Of a stretch of 64,000 nt of DNA, positions 1-12,798 are shown piece by piece. The stretch is from Tetrapyrgos nigripes. Taxonomy: Eukaryota; Basidiomycota; Agaricomycetes; Agaricales; Campanellaceae. The notes under the pieces are model-generated. The model had not been told where the DNA came from. It saw only the letters and a list, made by a program, of their open reading frames with translations, and did not search any database. The translations under genes and the position numbers were made by a program. Numbering within the stretch: position 1 is the stretch's first letter; every line of letters begins with the position of its first letter. The DNA lies in assembly GCA_013368315.1 (NCBI GenBank), contig JAACJM010000110.1:62001-126000 (forward strand), in the 5' to 3' direction.

Positions 1-2950
1 TTCACGTCAAATCCCAGCGCTGTCCTTTGAAAGAAGACAAGGACACTGGGTGGCACGAGGCTTCTCCTGGCGGTGGCGTATCAGTTCTTGATCCCAGCCC
101 GGGTAAACCACACCTTCTCCTGCTCGCGGCCTCCACCATCTGCCATGACACAAAATCAAAAAATATGCATTTCATGGTAAAGACGGCAGCTCAGAGTCAA
201 ATGGGAGGGAAATGATTTAGGAAGGTACGGAAGGGAATATTTATTTCCGACTATCTTCGGCCGGGTTTCTGGGACCTGGATCGGAAAATACCCATCGACG
301 TATCACTCGGTGAAGACGCGTGTCTGGGGGTTCCGTTGCCCGGGTAATACATACACTCCTCCTCTCTGTCATCGTACCTTACTTTTCGGGGATATCTAAT
401 AGTACTCAAGAGTACCAAGTATCTGGATCTTGCACCTTTTGTGCTGTCCCCCGGGCCCGAGATGGGTCAGATCCAAATGTGCATCAATTTTATGTAATTC
501 CGAGATTCTCAGGTAAGAGTTTCACCTCCCCGTCGCCCAGTCTGGGCAGGGGTATTCTCTATATCCGGCATTCCAGAAACACACTCTCGCCTCGTCCAGT
601 ACAAATATCGTACATAAGATAGATAGATGGATAATACACGGTAATCACCTTAATCGAGGTCGTGGCAGGTTATGTAATGCTGTACGGACAAACTCGCGGG
701 AGGGGTCTGTCCGGCAGGTGGCGAGCTCAGCGGAGCACGGTTACTTCTCAGCTTGTACGCCTTCCAGGTCAGATGACAGGGAACCCAGAACGATTGAGGA
801 GACTGCTTTCCATAGGCAGTCCACAAGACCCAACCATCACCCGCGCGTACCTCCGGGTGCGTTGTCGTCGTTCCGGCCTCCTCGAGACTCGGACACTCGA
901 GCAGAGCCGTTATCCCATAGTCCAGTACCGTCAGACAGTCCTGGCGAGGTCTCATACACAGTAATCCCCATGTTGTCCCCCAAAAACCTCCAAACCTTTT
1001 GCACTCCTCGCATCTGCCTCTCACATTCACATCCATCCTCACGTCGTCCTACGCTATCCACGTCGTTCTTCCAAACCCTCATGTGCCACATTGCACAAAA
1101 ACAATGACTTGAGCACGGCTCATCATCCATACTGCATCCAGCTGTGCTTCGACCCACTCAGAGCACTCTTACGGCCTTTCAGTGTAAGCTTGAGATCCTG
1201 GAAGACCAGAAGTCAGTGCCACCTGGCGTCTCGTCATCGAAATGAAGGATCTTTGCCGCATTACTCCCACTCCCCAATCATTTCCGAATCTCTTTCTTCC
1301 CAAGCCAAAGCTGTCTATGCGACTTTTCACACCTTTTCACTACGTGCTCTTCCTACATCTTTTCTTGCTCCCATACACCATGAAACTGTTCCACGCCCTC
1401 CTACCTTACTACCACTTCCCTTCATTATCCCTGCAAAGCTTCACACACATCCTCCCAGACTGCGACGAAATTTTTTCCTTGCCAGCCGAAATTCCTTCAC
1501 ACCTTTTCCCATTCTTTACTCACTTCGGGTCACTCCTATACCCCATCTACCAACACACCATGTACTGCTCCCTGTACCATCTCACCGTTCATGTCCACTC
1601 TTGCACATATGTACATCCCCAGTGACCAAATATTTTCTTTCTTGTCCAGTTTGGTTCCTCATGTAATCCAGGGCCTTGTATTTCCCACGCCACATGTTAC
1701 CTTCCGTGTCCCCTACCTATGTCATTACTGTGCTTCATGTATCATCTCTCCGCCCATGCCGTCACACTCTGCTCTGCTGCTACTTCTACTTATTACTATC
1801 TAGTGCATCATGTATAGCCTATCCCTCCCCCCATGTCCTCTTCTGCACATTTTCACTTCCACTTCTTCGAGTCCGTATCTCCTCTATACTTTTACAAGTC
1901 TGGTTCATCGAGGTTGATAAACTTGGTCTTAATTAGGCGTAGATGAATATCATCCATGTAAATATGTAAACATATATTCGGTTGTCTGCCTAGGGGAGAC
2001 TACAGAGCTATATTCTTAGTGGATGCGGGTGAGGATTGGGAAATGAGCCCAGTGGGGCAGCAGCAGGGTACGTTTCTACATCTCGTGCGGTCTAGGTATC
2101 TGACCCAATCCAGCTTGTATCTACAGACTTGGCTCCGTCGAGAACTACTGCCTTTACACCAAACACAACTCTTCTACCGTCAATCCTCATCTCGCCCGTA
2201 TTCATGAACGTGGTTCAGGCAGGGTGGTAGTGGACAGCATTTCGACTTTTGTATGGACTTTGAAAGAAATCAGACGAAGGAGTGGAGTGGGTGGGAAGGA
2301 GTAAGGCCAACTAGAGAGAAGGAGTGGAAGCTTTCAGTGTAGGGAAAGGGGGGGAGAGATGAGGGGTTTCGAGTTGAAGAAGCCAAGGAATAATGGAAGA
2401 AAGAGCAAAGGGGGGGATGTGGGGGAAGGTGAGGATGAGGGACGGGAATGTTGTACCTCACAGTCAGTCTCCACAGTCAAATACAGTCACATTTGCAATA
2501 CCAAAGCCTCGAGTCTTGGAGCAGAGAAAGAACGGCTGTCAACTGCGAATTGATTTTGAAAGGCCCGTGTTACTATGTCATTATCTTCAGAGCCAGCCAT
2601 CGTCAAAATATTGAGATGCCGGTGGGAGAATTATGTGTTCGTCCATGACACCTATTGAACTCTAAAGTACGATTACCACAGAAGCCAAGTTAAGATCTGA
2701 CATCTCGCTCCTTGCACGAGGGGGATATAGAGATAAACTGGCGATCCGATGAGTTGCCACAAGGCGTGCTGATCTCTGCGGCTTTCGGGAACCTACGTAT
2801 GTTAAGTTGTACATCGGATAGCTGCAAGTTGAGACTCGTGTTTCTGCTAAAAGTATACAGTTTCCATTTCTCCGTCATGAAGTAACTCCGTGTAGTAAGG
2901 ATCACCTATTACGACCGTACTATAGCTCCGCCACTGGCAGAAGCACCTAT
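1..2950. other. Gene-free stretch
   Basis: I see no supportable gene here. About 1230-1900 is strongly pyrimidine-rich on the plus strand, which opens long frames of Ser, Pro, His, Leu and Phe with no domain or splice structure. The 650-1157 part has overlapping open frames on both strands, typical of chance. A stretch of about 35 bp near 376-405 (cggggatatctaatagtac core) recurs near 20088-20120 at the edge of the epoxide-hydrolase duplication, so part of this region probably belongs to a dispersed repeat. Confidence 0.5.
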
Positions 2951-3020
2951 TTATACGTACAAGGAAGCAAAGATAGGATTGAGCACCAGGCCAGAGCCAG
3001 CGACTAACGAAAGCGATTTA

Positions 3021-5440
3021 TTATGCAACAGCCTTCCTCCGAATAACAACAAGAATTTTCTGGACGGCCCAATACTCGGGGGATTCGGCCGGCATGCATC
3101 CCCGGGATTGATTAGGTATTTCAGAGTATCCATCGAATGTCAATGGGGAAGGCATCGAGATGTGCTGAAGGCTCAGTGCGGAGAGGGACACATACAGCAG
3201 GAGATACCCAAGGTCACTTTCCTCTCCATCTGTGATGGTGAAGCTTGCTGGTCTTCTACCAGTGATCCCATTTCCGATGGTCCTGTATCCGATGGTAAGA
3301 TCATGTCCTGGATGAATGTATGGTTCCCCGTCCCTCGGATGGTCCCGACATGTTTTGGCAGCGATGACTGGATGATAGAACTCGACTACGGCCAAGGATG
3401 TCAATCCCACCCACACTGTGAACGCCAAAGAAGAAACTTACTTATCTCCAGTTTACGAGGGTCGAAGAAGAATAGTGCACATGAGAGTGACGCATCCGGC
3501 TCATCAGATGTATTGATGATTTTGAAACCGTAGACTGGTTCGAGACCTGGATCAACAACCACATCGATTAGCTGGCTATGTTGGCCGTTCGTGACTGATT
3601 GAACCAGGTTTGGTCCGTCTGGTTCTCGGGAAAGCAGGGTGCCGGAAACTCCACGAAGCTTGAAGCATTCGAGCTTGACGTAGCTAATCAATAGGTTGGA
3701 CTCGACAGTGTTGCACTGATGGTTCAGGTGCCGGTAGAACTTGGCCATAGAGCAAAAAATATGGGATAGTTTTGAGGAGTCCTTGACGGAAGCATAAAAT
3801 CGTCCAAAGACGGTTCGCTCCTCTCCGATATAATCTGTGACCTCGAAACTAATGCGATGCTCCTGCTCAAAGGAAGAAACATAAACACCAGGAACTGGAG
3901 GGTGATCCGGGGGAGTTTTTTGTAAGTGGATTTCGACCGGAGAAGTGTGGTCGTCGTTGAACCTTTGTACCCAGTCACGGAACCAATTGGGGAATGACGA
4001 GTGGTATAGAGTCAGTCTGTGGTTGCTCCTCCACCGGACGGCATATCCGATGAGAGCCTTTCCGTTTAGAGCCTTTCTCCCGTTGAGAAAGTCTAAGTCT
4101 CTCTTCGGCTTGGGGTAACCGGGATGAAGTTTCAGCAACGATTTTCCCAAACCATAGGGTTTCAAAACGACGAAATGACCGAGCTCCTCCTTCAAATGAA
4201 GATCCGCGTAGACCTTGAATCCGGCGTCTTTGAGGCTCCCACTCTCTTCACCTGATTGTAAGATGATGAGGGGATGCTGAAGAAACTGGCCGTTGTCGTC
4301 GCGATATTCTACTACCACAGTCAATAGACTCGAATCCGAGAGCTCCATCTGGCTGAATAATGGACGATTCGAATGCACGCCCTCGCATTGTGGCTGCTGC
4401 CTGAATAAGAAAGGGTCGATAATTTGTCGACGGGTACCAAAATGTACTACCTACCGAAATCCATTAACAGACATTTGCTGGACAAGCTGACTAGGCGAGA
4501 TGCCATTGATACCGTCCTGCAGACGCTTCACGATCTCCGTGGTAAAATATCCGCCATCTCGGTTCTCGTAAGCTAGTCCTTCAGGCCGGCATGCAGCAAG
4601 TAGGACATAATCGTTCAAAGCTCCTGGAGGACGCCTAAGTTGATCGTGGAGCTCGAACTTGTGGAGAGAGTTGAGCGTCATTCCACGCACTCGAACCGAA
4701 GGGTCTTGCCCATCGTAGCCACGACATCCTGATCCCGAGTGACATGAATCGAGAATGACAGTCTATTAGAAAGGGTGTTACATCAAAAGCGAGGGTATAA
4801 TGGTGATATCACGCACAATGTTGTTTCCCTTCTTGCTAGCAAGCTCTGCGAGGCTCTCTCCGAGTACGAAATCAAGAATTCCCTGCCCTTCCCCATTAAT
4901 TTGAGAACCATTATCAACGATGAAGTCGTAAGGTAGAAGCATCTGGATCTTATTGGGCAATGGTGCGTCGTTCAGATCGGTGGACCGAGAAATAGAAATG
5001 CCACCTGTTCCTGGAGTGGGCATGATAACCGGTTCTTTGAAAGACTGCCCGGACGTGCTCCATACCACCTCTCCAAGCCGAGTAATCTCGACCTCAGCCC
5101 CATGTCCCGCAAAATATATCAAGATAGGGTCCCCAATCCCGATCTGTTGGTCCATGGAAAAGGCGGAAATTTGGTGAAGAATAGCCTGTCGAGTCGCGTC
5201 CTGATTGTAAAGCTTCACGGCTTTCTGCTCACACATGCCATGGGATATGCATAGTCTTTTCATACGTTCAGCGTCAAAGACAGCGCTACCAAGCTCGTGG
5301 ATGCGACGGTCATGATATTTGTCGATACCAATGATGAGTGCCTTCATACTAGCTAAGCTGCTGTTAAATGGAGGACGGTGAATCATGGAGTTTAGGCGTG
5401 AAACAATGGAGCCGCTATACCCGTTTGTTGAAGAAGCCAT
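3021..5440 (-). CDS. Metacaspase-like caspase-p20 domain protein
   Basis: This is probably a cysteine endopeptidase of the caspase/metacaspase clan (C14), which in fungi cleaves after basic residues. Four exons join in frame: 5440-4817, 4762-4455, 4400-3442 and 3385-3021, giving 751 residues. All introns are GT-AG (for example 4816-4763, starting GTGCGT and ending CTAATAG). The p20 core starts near residue 33 (MKALIIGIDKY). The catalytic His is in YFAGHG (H113) and the catalytic Cys is in ILDSCHSGSG (C215), directly after intron 1. LLAACRPEG and PQCEGVHSNR follow, both usual in mushroom members. The roughly 430 C-terminal residues form an extension of unknown function shared with the neighbouring copy. 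The start was chosen because MASSTNG is the first ATG of the exon. It is divergently arranged with the paralogue at 6010. The end of the last exon (after about 3240) is poorly constrained and may hide another intron. Confidence 0.85.
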
Positions 5441-6009
5441 CGTCGATTCTCTAGTGAACAGTAACAGGCCATTAGATACCTGGTAATTAATATGGGATTT
5501 ACATTACCTGAGTTGGAATTTTATTGAGCGCAGTACACAAGTAAAACACAGGGGAGCTAAACGGCCGACAACAGAAAAGAAGTAGAAAGCGAGTCTTGCT
5601 CTGAAGAGATCTTATAATGATGTCAAAGCGCCGAGGAGACGTTACGATCGATAGCAAGACAAAACTTTGGCAGCCACTCGACTGGCTCAACGGAGACGAA
5701 GATGGTAGCCCGGAGCAAGCCGGACTCACTCGGAGGTAAGATATTAATAAGGAAGTAAGGAAGTATTTCAATACCGGCCCCTGGGGGTTCTATTACTGTA
5801 TATTGAGCGGAGGTCTTAATCTGGAAGCTCGGGCACCAAGTTATGGGCGTTTTACCAAAGGGATGCGTTATAAGGTGAGGCCTTGCCTATCACAACATCC
5901 TCTCTCATAATGTCCAAAATCCTCCTCGATGTTTATTCCTGGCTGAAGAAGAAGCTACAGTAAGTGTGACCTTGCACCTTGGATAAACGCTGTCTAGATC
6001 TAATCACCG
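5441..6009. promoter_or_regulatory. Shared intergenic region of divergent caspase-like genes
   Basis: This stretch of about 570 bp lies between two head-to-head caspase-domain genes and must hold both promoters. A possible short upstream exon begins with ATG at 5910 and ends at a consensus donor at 5960 (GTAAGT). It encodes a lysine-rich stretch (SWLKKKLQ), but no acceptor was found that joins it in phase to the 6010 reading frame. No clear TATA box could be assigned to either gene. Confidence 0.35.
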
Positions 6010-8188
6010 ATGAAACTTATCGTCCACCCTCCATTCATAGAATCTCATCAGAGGCACATGGCGACGCCCATACGTGAGCAAATATTCAAGTATAATATCT
6101 CATTGGGATTGACTCTGAATTCTCTGCTACCTCCACGAAGGCTCACTGCCGATACTGACGCATCGTTTTCTCGTACATTGATAATTGGGATCAATCAATA
6201 CGCGGATACAACCATTCCTGATCTCGAAAATAGTGTCATAGATGCCTATGCTTTCAAGCAACTCTTGTGCTCTAGAGGGTTGCAAGAGAGACACATCGTA
6301 GTTCTCTGCAATAAGAACGCTAGCTGTGCCCGTATCGAGGAGGAAGTTCAGATTCTAACGACCAGCGATGAACCTGTTTTCATGTATTTCGCAGGTCATG
6401 GTGCTACAGGAACTCTGTCATCCAAATCCAGGTTTTTCGGTCGCACATCAAAGGCCGATGATGTCCAAATGCTAATTCCACATGATTTCAGTCTAAAGGG
6501 CCATAGAAGAGGTGTTTTGATTCAGACACTGTTATCAGGATTGTCCCAACGCAGTGTGAATTTGTTTTTGGCGCTGGTTTCGATTTTTGCTGATTTTATC
6601 TGTAGGTTCTCTTTACAGATTGCTGTTATCCCCTCCAGTTCCCTACTCCGGCCTTCATAAAACGCGTTCGAGGGATATTTCTTCCGAGAACGTCTCTTGT
6701 GACAGGAATATTGTCCTTTGCAAAAAATAACTATGCATCTTTGCCTTTCCGCTTCTTTTCTTGGTTCTCCATCTTTTCCGTCTTATTGCGGGCAGGAAAC
6801 CGGAGACGAGTTCTTGCGTGTTTCTATCCGCTTGCAGAGACGGAGAACTCGCGAAGGAGTCAACGGACCATGGTGTATTTACTGAAGGTCTTCTCCGACA
6901 CTTGTGGTGTGGCAATGCGAGTCAGCTCACTTACGAGAGTCTGAGTGTGCTTGCATCCAGTGCTGAGTGATTATTTCATTCAAGAGATGGATCCTAAAGA
7001 TTAATCCTACTTTAGACAGAACACTCTATGCGAAGGGTCTTTGAGATCTAGTCGACTTGAATTTGGCAGTAAATCCAGATTGCCGGATCACGAACGAGAG
7101 CACTGCTTTGCGTGGCCAGCTTCTACTCCTGGAGAATGTCTACTATCCGTTGGACACAGTCTCGGGGTCAGTCTTGGCGCTCAGTTCGATTTATTCGCTG
7201 ATGCCGGCCACTCGGAGTATATCGGTAGACTTACCGTGTGGCAAACCTCGTCGTTCAGCTCTGTAGCGAGGCTATCATCTTCTCAGCCCGGTATCAACCA
7301 TATGAACTGGACTCTGGGCTATGCCTTGAAGTTGCAAGGTGACCTACGAGGCGGTCTTCGGGTCCTTCTTTCATCCACACCACTTCTTCGACGTCAGATC
7401 CTCGAATCCACCACTCCAGAAATCAGTCTAGTCGACCGTGATCCTGATCTCATCGTTACATGCGATGGTGACCGTGGTGTGGCGAACCTCGAATTATTCC
7501 TTCCTTCGATGGAAGGTGGCTTCAAAATCCCGTTTCCTGTTTCTGCTTCACTAGATACACTGCTTTATCTGTTAAGGAGTGCGGAGGCTTTTCTTTGGCA
7601 CATTCGTACCCATGATAGACATGGAACAATCGCAGCCAACGTCGTGCTCGAATGCAGACGTCTCGTCGCCGTCAGTAACAAGACCGATTTGTTCCGATCA
7701 GGTTGGATTCCCGAAAGCAACACCAACCTCATCAACGATGCCGGATTATTGGATGTAGAGGTTGGACAGAAGTATGGTTTCATCGTTACGAATCACTCGA
7801 CGGTGAACATCTTCTGCGCACTTCTGTACTTCGACTTAAGCGATTGGAGTATCAGTGAGCCGATTCCTTCCTTCAGTTGTATCTCCTAACATCTTCATTA
7901 GCTTTATACTATCAAACACGATTTAACGAACCACTGACTCCTGGAGGATCCGAGACTTTTGGGTACGGACAGAACTTTAGGGACCGACCCGTCTTGTATT
8001 TTCTTCGAGAGGGACAGAAGGTCGACTATGGCTTCTTGAAGTTGCTCATTTCGACAGAGTACATTGATTACTTCAATTTGACCCAGCCACCGGTCTTAGG
8101 ACAGGCACCACAAATTCCTGTGGAGTTCACCAACAAAGGCCGAAGGATGGCCTCGAATCACATATTGATTCAGACGATACAGAGATGA
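6010..8188 (+). pseudogene. Caspase-p20 paralogue lacking the catalytic cysteine
   Basis: This is a paralogue of the 3021-5440 gene. It has the p20 start (TLIIGINQYAD), the catalytic-His motif (MYFAGHGA), the LSACRDGELAKES segment, the NTLCEG motif after an intron (about 7017-7030) and the shared C-terminal extension (7041-7889, then 7903-8188 after an intron). ATGs at 6010 and 6058 are both possible starts. The first splice is likely 6555-6618. Directly after it, where the active copy reads VILDSCHSG, this copy reads VIPSSS and then a stop. Around 6628-6665 no Cys codon is available in the relevant frame, and the RVRG motif that should follow is in a different frame. It is therefore either a pseudogene or a non-catalytic pseudoprotease expressed by unusual splicing. 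The extension domain remains open over about 280 codons, which suggests recent loss. Confidence 0.7.
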
Positions 8189-8224
8189 TGGATATTTTCT
8201 TCTCTCTTCAGGAACAACCTCTTG

Positions 8225-9250
8225 CTTTGATATGACTTGTAGTCAGTAGTAGCCATATCATCTACTGACTTCGCTTCTTCCGTGCCATTGTCCGGTGAAT
8301 TCATAGTAGTGAGATGGATCTACAGACCATCTTACGCGGGAGAAGTAACAAGGTTAAGGGCACTCACTGACGAATTACCAGCCACCCTTCTCGACTAGCT
8401 GAGCATCTCATCGATTAACATGTCTATTCATAGCTGGCTGAAGCGGAACGTTCTTCCCTACCCCAGGGGCTCATGGTACTGTTACGGACGTGAGGAGCAA
8501 GGCCTTAGACAACGGCGTATAGATTAAACTCTGAACTGACGCGGAAAGTGAAAGGATTGTATTCCCCATGCCATTAGTAGGCTGCATAACATACCAGTAG
8601 CCGCAGAGAACTTGATCCACCATTGGTTCAGGTTGCGGCCGAAGTGACCATACGCCAAAGGGATCGTTGTGCCAACATAAAGTCTCCGAGTTCATGGACA
8701 TGCGCAAGCAACTGGTGTACTACGTCCGAGACTCCTGACTTGCGAATGCCATGATGAATCCGATACATAGCACCTCACCCAGCTCTAATTCCCCATTGCG
8801 ATTACTACATTGCGATACTAAAATGATCACCCAATTAACCCCATCACCCCATAAAACCATCACGAACTCTTCTATTCCAAATCATCACCCTAGGTGACTA
8901 TTGAAGGCCTTCATATCACATTATACACACCATCAAGACAAGATTCGACGCTTTCTGAAATGGCACTGCCAGTTCCTGATCCAATCACTTGCCGCTGAAC
9001 TACCGTCACGACGCTGGCGTACTTGATTCTGCTGGTTGGGTGTTTGGAGTAGATGTACGCTGTAGCGGGCTGTATAACATCTACACCCGGCATGTTCGTA
9101 ATAGAGGACCACGCCGTGTATTATCTGTCTGTCTATCTATCTATCTATCTATCTAATCAGCTCATGAGGCGTAATGCATGTCGTAGTGTTCCCACTATAT
9201 CTGCGCACTTATGAATCGTAGGCAGCCACTCATCTCATTGAAGAGGTTCG
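8225..9250. repeat. Unidentified duplicated unit, copy A (decayed)
   Basis: Blocks of this stretch match 10205-10945 in the same orientation, for example atggatctacagacc at about 8320 and gaagaggttcgtgttcatgg at 9243. Copy A has lost one base after ATGGATCTACAGACC relative to copy B, so the open frame in B is broken here. On the minus strand the donor after TTCAATGAG reads ATGAGT in A but GTGAGT in B. A short open stretch on the minus strand at 8911-9093 looks coding-like but is not recognised. Confidence 0.5.
9124..9155. repeat. TCTG/TCTA tetranucleotide microsatellite
   Basis: Two TCTG units are followed by six TCTA units. It sits inside copy A of the duplicated unit and is absent from the corresponding place in copy B. 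Confidence 0.95.
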
Positions 9251-10204
9251 TGTTCATGGAAATATCACACGCCACAGGCCTACCGCTGCCGGAAAGGTCC
9301 AAAAAAACCCTGCGGAATCCAGCTGTTCCATGCCTGGAGGAAGGAGTCCACTTCCCGTCACATACAACGGGGTCATAACGCTGGAGAAGGTTCTTCAATC
9401 TTCACTGGAAGTGGATCTCCGAAAACACGGTAGAATAGAGTTTTTTTCTCATTGTTGTGTATATGTACAATGTACAGTGACATGATGATATCGATGAGAC
9501 GGCGAGACCGGGCGTGATTGACGTCGGTGACCGGCGGGATGTGATTGTGACAAGCGAAGAGATCCTGGCGCTGCTGTACCTATTTGGACAGAAGAGGAGA
9601 AGCCGGCGGTGGTGAAGAAGTCGATCGAGAAGCTCCTGACGACCAATCTGGCCAACGTGACAGTGGAACCAGGTCATTTATACTGGGGAAAGGTGCCACT
9701 GCTTCGCATGGCAAGTTACGAGGCCTGGAGAAGTACTTAGTCTTCTGATTTAATATTGAGGAGATGCACCAAGGCGTACATACTCGTGAAAGACAGGAAA
9801 TAGGATAGAAGAAGTAAAGTACGTACCGAAAGACTCGACGGGAGGGATTAAGACGAGGGAAAGGAGATTGAGCCGAGTCTTTCGGTACGGCGAAGGAGAT
9901 GTACAGTGGAAGAAAGTAAGCCCAGACAATGGAGGAGGAGGATTTTATTACACGGCATGGTCCACGAACTGAACAAATCAAAAATGACAAAAGGAGTGTG
10001 GATATGGGAGAAGAGGAAAAAAGAATAGGAATATGAAATAAGCGGAGGATGGGTTGCGAAGACCAGGGTCACGGAGACCAAACCACGGAGGCATAGGGAC
10101 ACCCTAGGTGTCCTGTTGCACAGAGCAGTGAAAAGGCCAGAAGGGTGAGACTACGAAAGGCACGTAATCGATAATTAGACTATTGTAAAGTATAGACTTT
10201 AAAA

Positions 10205-10945
10205 AACGACAAAAACAATCTCTTGCTTTGATACGAAGGCTCGTATTCAGTAGTAGCATTTTTATGCTATATCATCTACTGACCTTGCTTCTTCCGCGTC
10301 ATTGTCAGATTCATAGTAAGATGGATCTACAGACCGTGTTATGTGCCGGAGAAGTAACGGAGTTCAGGGCACTCACTGAGGAATTACGAGTCACCCTTCT
10401 CGACCAGCTGGAGCCGATCATAGGGTACCAGCTGAGCATCTCATCGATTAACATATCTATCTATAGCTTGCTAAAGCGGGACGTTCTTCTCTACCTAAGG
10501 AACCCATGGTACTGTTATGGACGTGACGAACAAGGCCTGAGATATAGATTAAACTCTGAAATGACGTAGGAAAGTGAAAGAATTGTGTTGTTACTAGTAG
10601 TTAAGCCCCATGCTACCGGTAAGTACACTGCATAACACATCAACAACCGCAGAGAACTTGATCCACCCATTGCTTTTGGTTGCGGCCAAAGTGACTATAC
10701 GCTGAAGGGATCGTTGTGCGGCTTTGGACCAACGTGAAGTCTCCATGAACACGCACAAGCAAATGGTGTACTGCGTCCGAGACTCCTGACTTGCGAATGT
10801 CGTGATGAATCCGATACTAACTGATACTGGGTCAGCTCATGGGGCGTAATATATATCTGCATAAAGTGTCATATCTCCAGCACTTATGAATCGTAGGTAG
10901 CCACTCACCTCATTGAAGAGGCTCGTGTTCATGGAACTATCACAC
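10205..10945. repeat. Unidentified duplicated unit, copy B
   Basis: This is the second copy of the unit at 8225-9250, about 1.9 kb downstream in direct orientation. It is shorter because internal sequence present in copy A is missing. It keeps an open frame (10321-10569) and an intact minus-strand splice donor (GAG then GTGAGT near 10909) that copy A has lost. Confidence 0.5.
10321..10569 (+). CDS. Hypothetical 82-residue protein
   Basis: I do not recognise this protein. The frame begins MDLQTVLCAGEVTEF and ends RYRLNSEMT. It is the only long open frame of duplicated unit B, and the matching frame in unit A is broken by a one-base deletion. The composition is ordinary, with a Leu-rich middle and no signal peptide or membrane segment. 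It may be an exon of a larger gene or a chance frame, so confidence is low. Confidence 0.3.
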   Translation: MDLQTVLCAGEVTEFRALTEELRVTLLDQLEPIIGYQLSISSINISIYSLLKRDVLLYLRNPWYCYGRDEQGLRYRLNSEMT

Positions 10946-10949
10946 TGGA

Positions 10950-12480
10950 GTTCATGAGCACTGAATTCCTGCGCATGGAGCGAGAATCACAAGTTAGCAC
11001 TAGGAGAGAATGAAGTAAAGATCACTCACAACAGTAGTATACTTAGTTGGTGAAGACTCGCATCGGAAATTACCAAGAAATTCGCTCACTCACGTTCTTC
11101 ACGCACAACTCAAGGTCTCGACAGAAGAGCTTCTCATGAGGATCTAGTATTCACCGATGAGGCTTCGGATTTGGATGACGGATGGGCCTCTGGAAGTGCA
11201 CCCAACCGACGGATACCATCCGTCCATCCGTAGATCATCGTCGGGTGACTGAAGTACGTACGTGGGAATCCGTCGTACTTGCCAATTTAGGTCAATTCTC
11301 GGGCTTTCCCGAGGTACTGTATGGTTGCTGACGACTGTCTCACCAGGCAACTTCAAGTTGGTCGTTCTAGATTCTCCCTCTTTTCCTCACCCAGCACCGT
11401 TGGAAATTAGGAGATCTTTTTGGACTTTGAGGCGCTGGTCAAAGCTATGGACGATCTTTTAGTGCTTACCACATGACAATTGTCGAGATATCTGGTACCA
11501 CATGCTGGGTGATACAACGATGGTACGTGCTCTATGTTACTCTGTCTTTACCTAACACTCATATGTTTTTAAGGTTTTACTAGTACCAACGGAAACCTAT
11601 AGGCATGTTGGGACTATCGAGTTTAGTTTCCTTTACGGTGCGTAATAGAACTAAGTATGCTAAACCTTTGCTATCTCGCTGACTTTCTCATTCCTAGTGC
11701 CTGCATCTCATTGCGCATAACGTTCGTATCCTACAAAGTCCCTTGAAACCCTTCAAAAGTGCCCCTCCTTCATCCTTCAGTGTTCACGTCACCTTCTCCC
11801 GCTACCGGACAAAATCCACATATGGTTAAGCCCCACCCCCAAGTCCAACCCAACTCCTCCAAATACAGCCTCCCAAACCCCCCAAAACACCCGCTCGTAA
11901 CGTCGGTCGTCCGAGCTTGCATCGTGCAGTCCTCATTGAGCTCTCAAAGAGCGGCGTTGCAAGCTGACATGGATAGAAAGGAGCAGGAAGAAATAGAGGT
12001 TTGGGTGCGTTGGCTGATGACCATGATGAGGGTAGCAACTTTGAGGAGAGTTTGAGTTTTGAAGAGGATTATGAGCAGGGAGAAGGTACCCAAGAGGATG
12101 GAGAAGGCGAAGAAGATAATGAGAATGCCGAGCAACGATCCAGCAGGATGAAGAAGAAGATGACGAGCAACGACCGTCCTGGCGGAAGAGTCTGGGCAAC
12201 ATTTGGCTTTCACACAATCCACCTCTCCAACTAAGCCCAAGGATGAGCCAGAAGCCGGCATCAATCCTCTGTCCCATCCTCAACAACCATCAACGAACTC
12301 TCAGTGGTTCTCGAGGACAACGAAATCCACGCCGACGTTGACGCTGAAGGAGAGGAAGCCAACGGAATTCCCGCCCCCTACGCACGGCTGTTGCTGCTGC
12401 TATCCCGGGCCTAGGTACACCTCTCAACCACCACCATCGTTTTCCCAATTTTACATCATCCTAGACTCGTAACCAGCCGT
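10950..12480. other. No clear gene; acidic coding-like stretch
   Basis: No complete gene is evident. A frame at 12001-12234 encodes a very acidic run (Glu/Asp-rich, 12030-12150) followed by a basic patch (RMKKKM). Upstream of it, 11900-12000 switches frame but continues in similar style. This could be the remains of a gene encoding an acidic low-complexity protein, or purine-rich sequence. Nothing else here could be assigned. Confidence 0.25.
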
Positions 12481-12493
12481 CCTGTGGAAAGTT

Positions 12494-12640
12494 TGATGAC
12501 AGTCGATCAAAGCTCCAGCGGAGCGACTGGTATAAAATCCCAGGGTTCTGGCAGGTCACAGAAAAGTCACGTGCTTGTTTTGACTTTGACAAAATTTCCA
12601 CGACGATGGCGAAGGGGGGGGGGGGGGGTTTCAACTTCAT
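12494..12640 (+). repeat. Inverted-repeat arm, left
   Basis: This arm matches 13725-13865 in opposite orientation. Shared blocks include gatgacagtcgatca, aaaatcccagggtt and cacgtgcttgttttgactt. The arm lies upstream of the plus-strand ORF at 12799. Its counterpart lies upstream of the minus-strand RecQ-like gene, so both look like copies of one 5' region. Confidence 0.75.
12614..12628 (+). repeat. G15 homopolymer
   Basis: This is a run of fifteen G at the inner edge of the left inverted-repeat arm. The other arm has no such run. Such runs are prone to slippage and to assembly error. Confidence 0.95.
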
Positions 12641-12798
12641 GTACGGAACCGTAGGACTACACAGACACCTTTATATAGTCTTCCTGAAGAACGAGTTTGT
12701 TTCTGCTTGGCGCAATTCGAAGTCGTTGCCGAGATATGCACGAACAATGCACGAAAGGAATATGAAATAGGAGTCTTCACCTCCTTATCCCTTTTATC

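Noticed and set aside
650..1157. Overlapping 100-130 codon frames on both strands
   Set aside because: Mirror frames on opposite strands with no motif; neither can be preferred, so treated as chance.
1091..1666. 191-codon open frame on plus strand
   Set aside because: Pyrimidine-rich sequence gives Ser/Pro/His/Leu composition in every frame; no domain, no splice sites, and overlapping open frames.
9490..9740. Plus-strand coding-like text (KPAVVKKSIEKLLTTNLANV)
   Set aside because: Attractive composition, but it changes frame near 9590 and lacks start, splice sites or known motif; too little to call a gene.
9580..10102. Minus-strand frames of 84-136 codons
   Set aside because: Composition follows base bias; the opposite strand reads at least as well.
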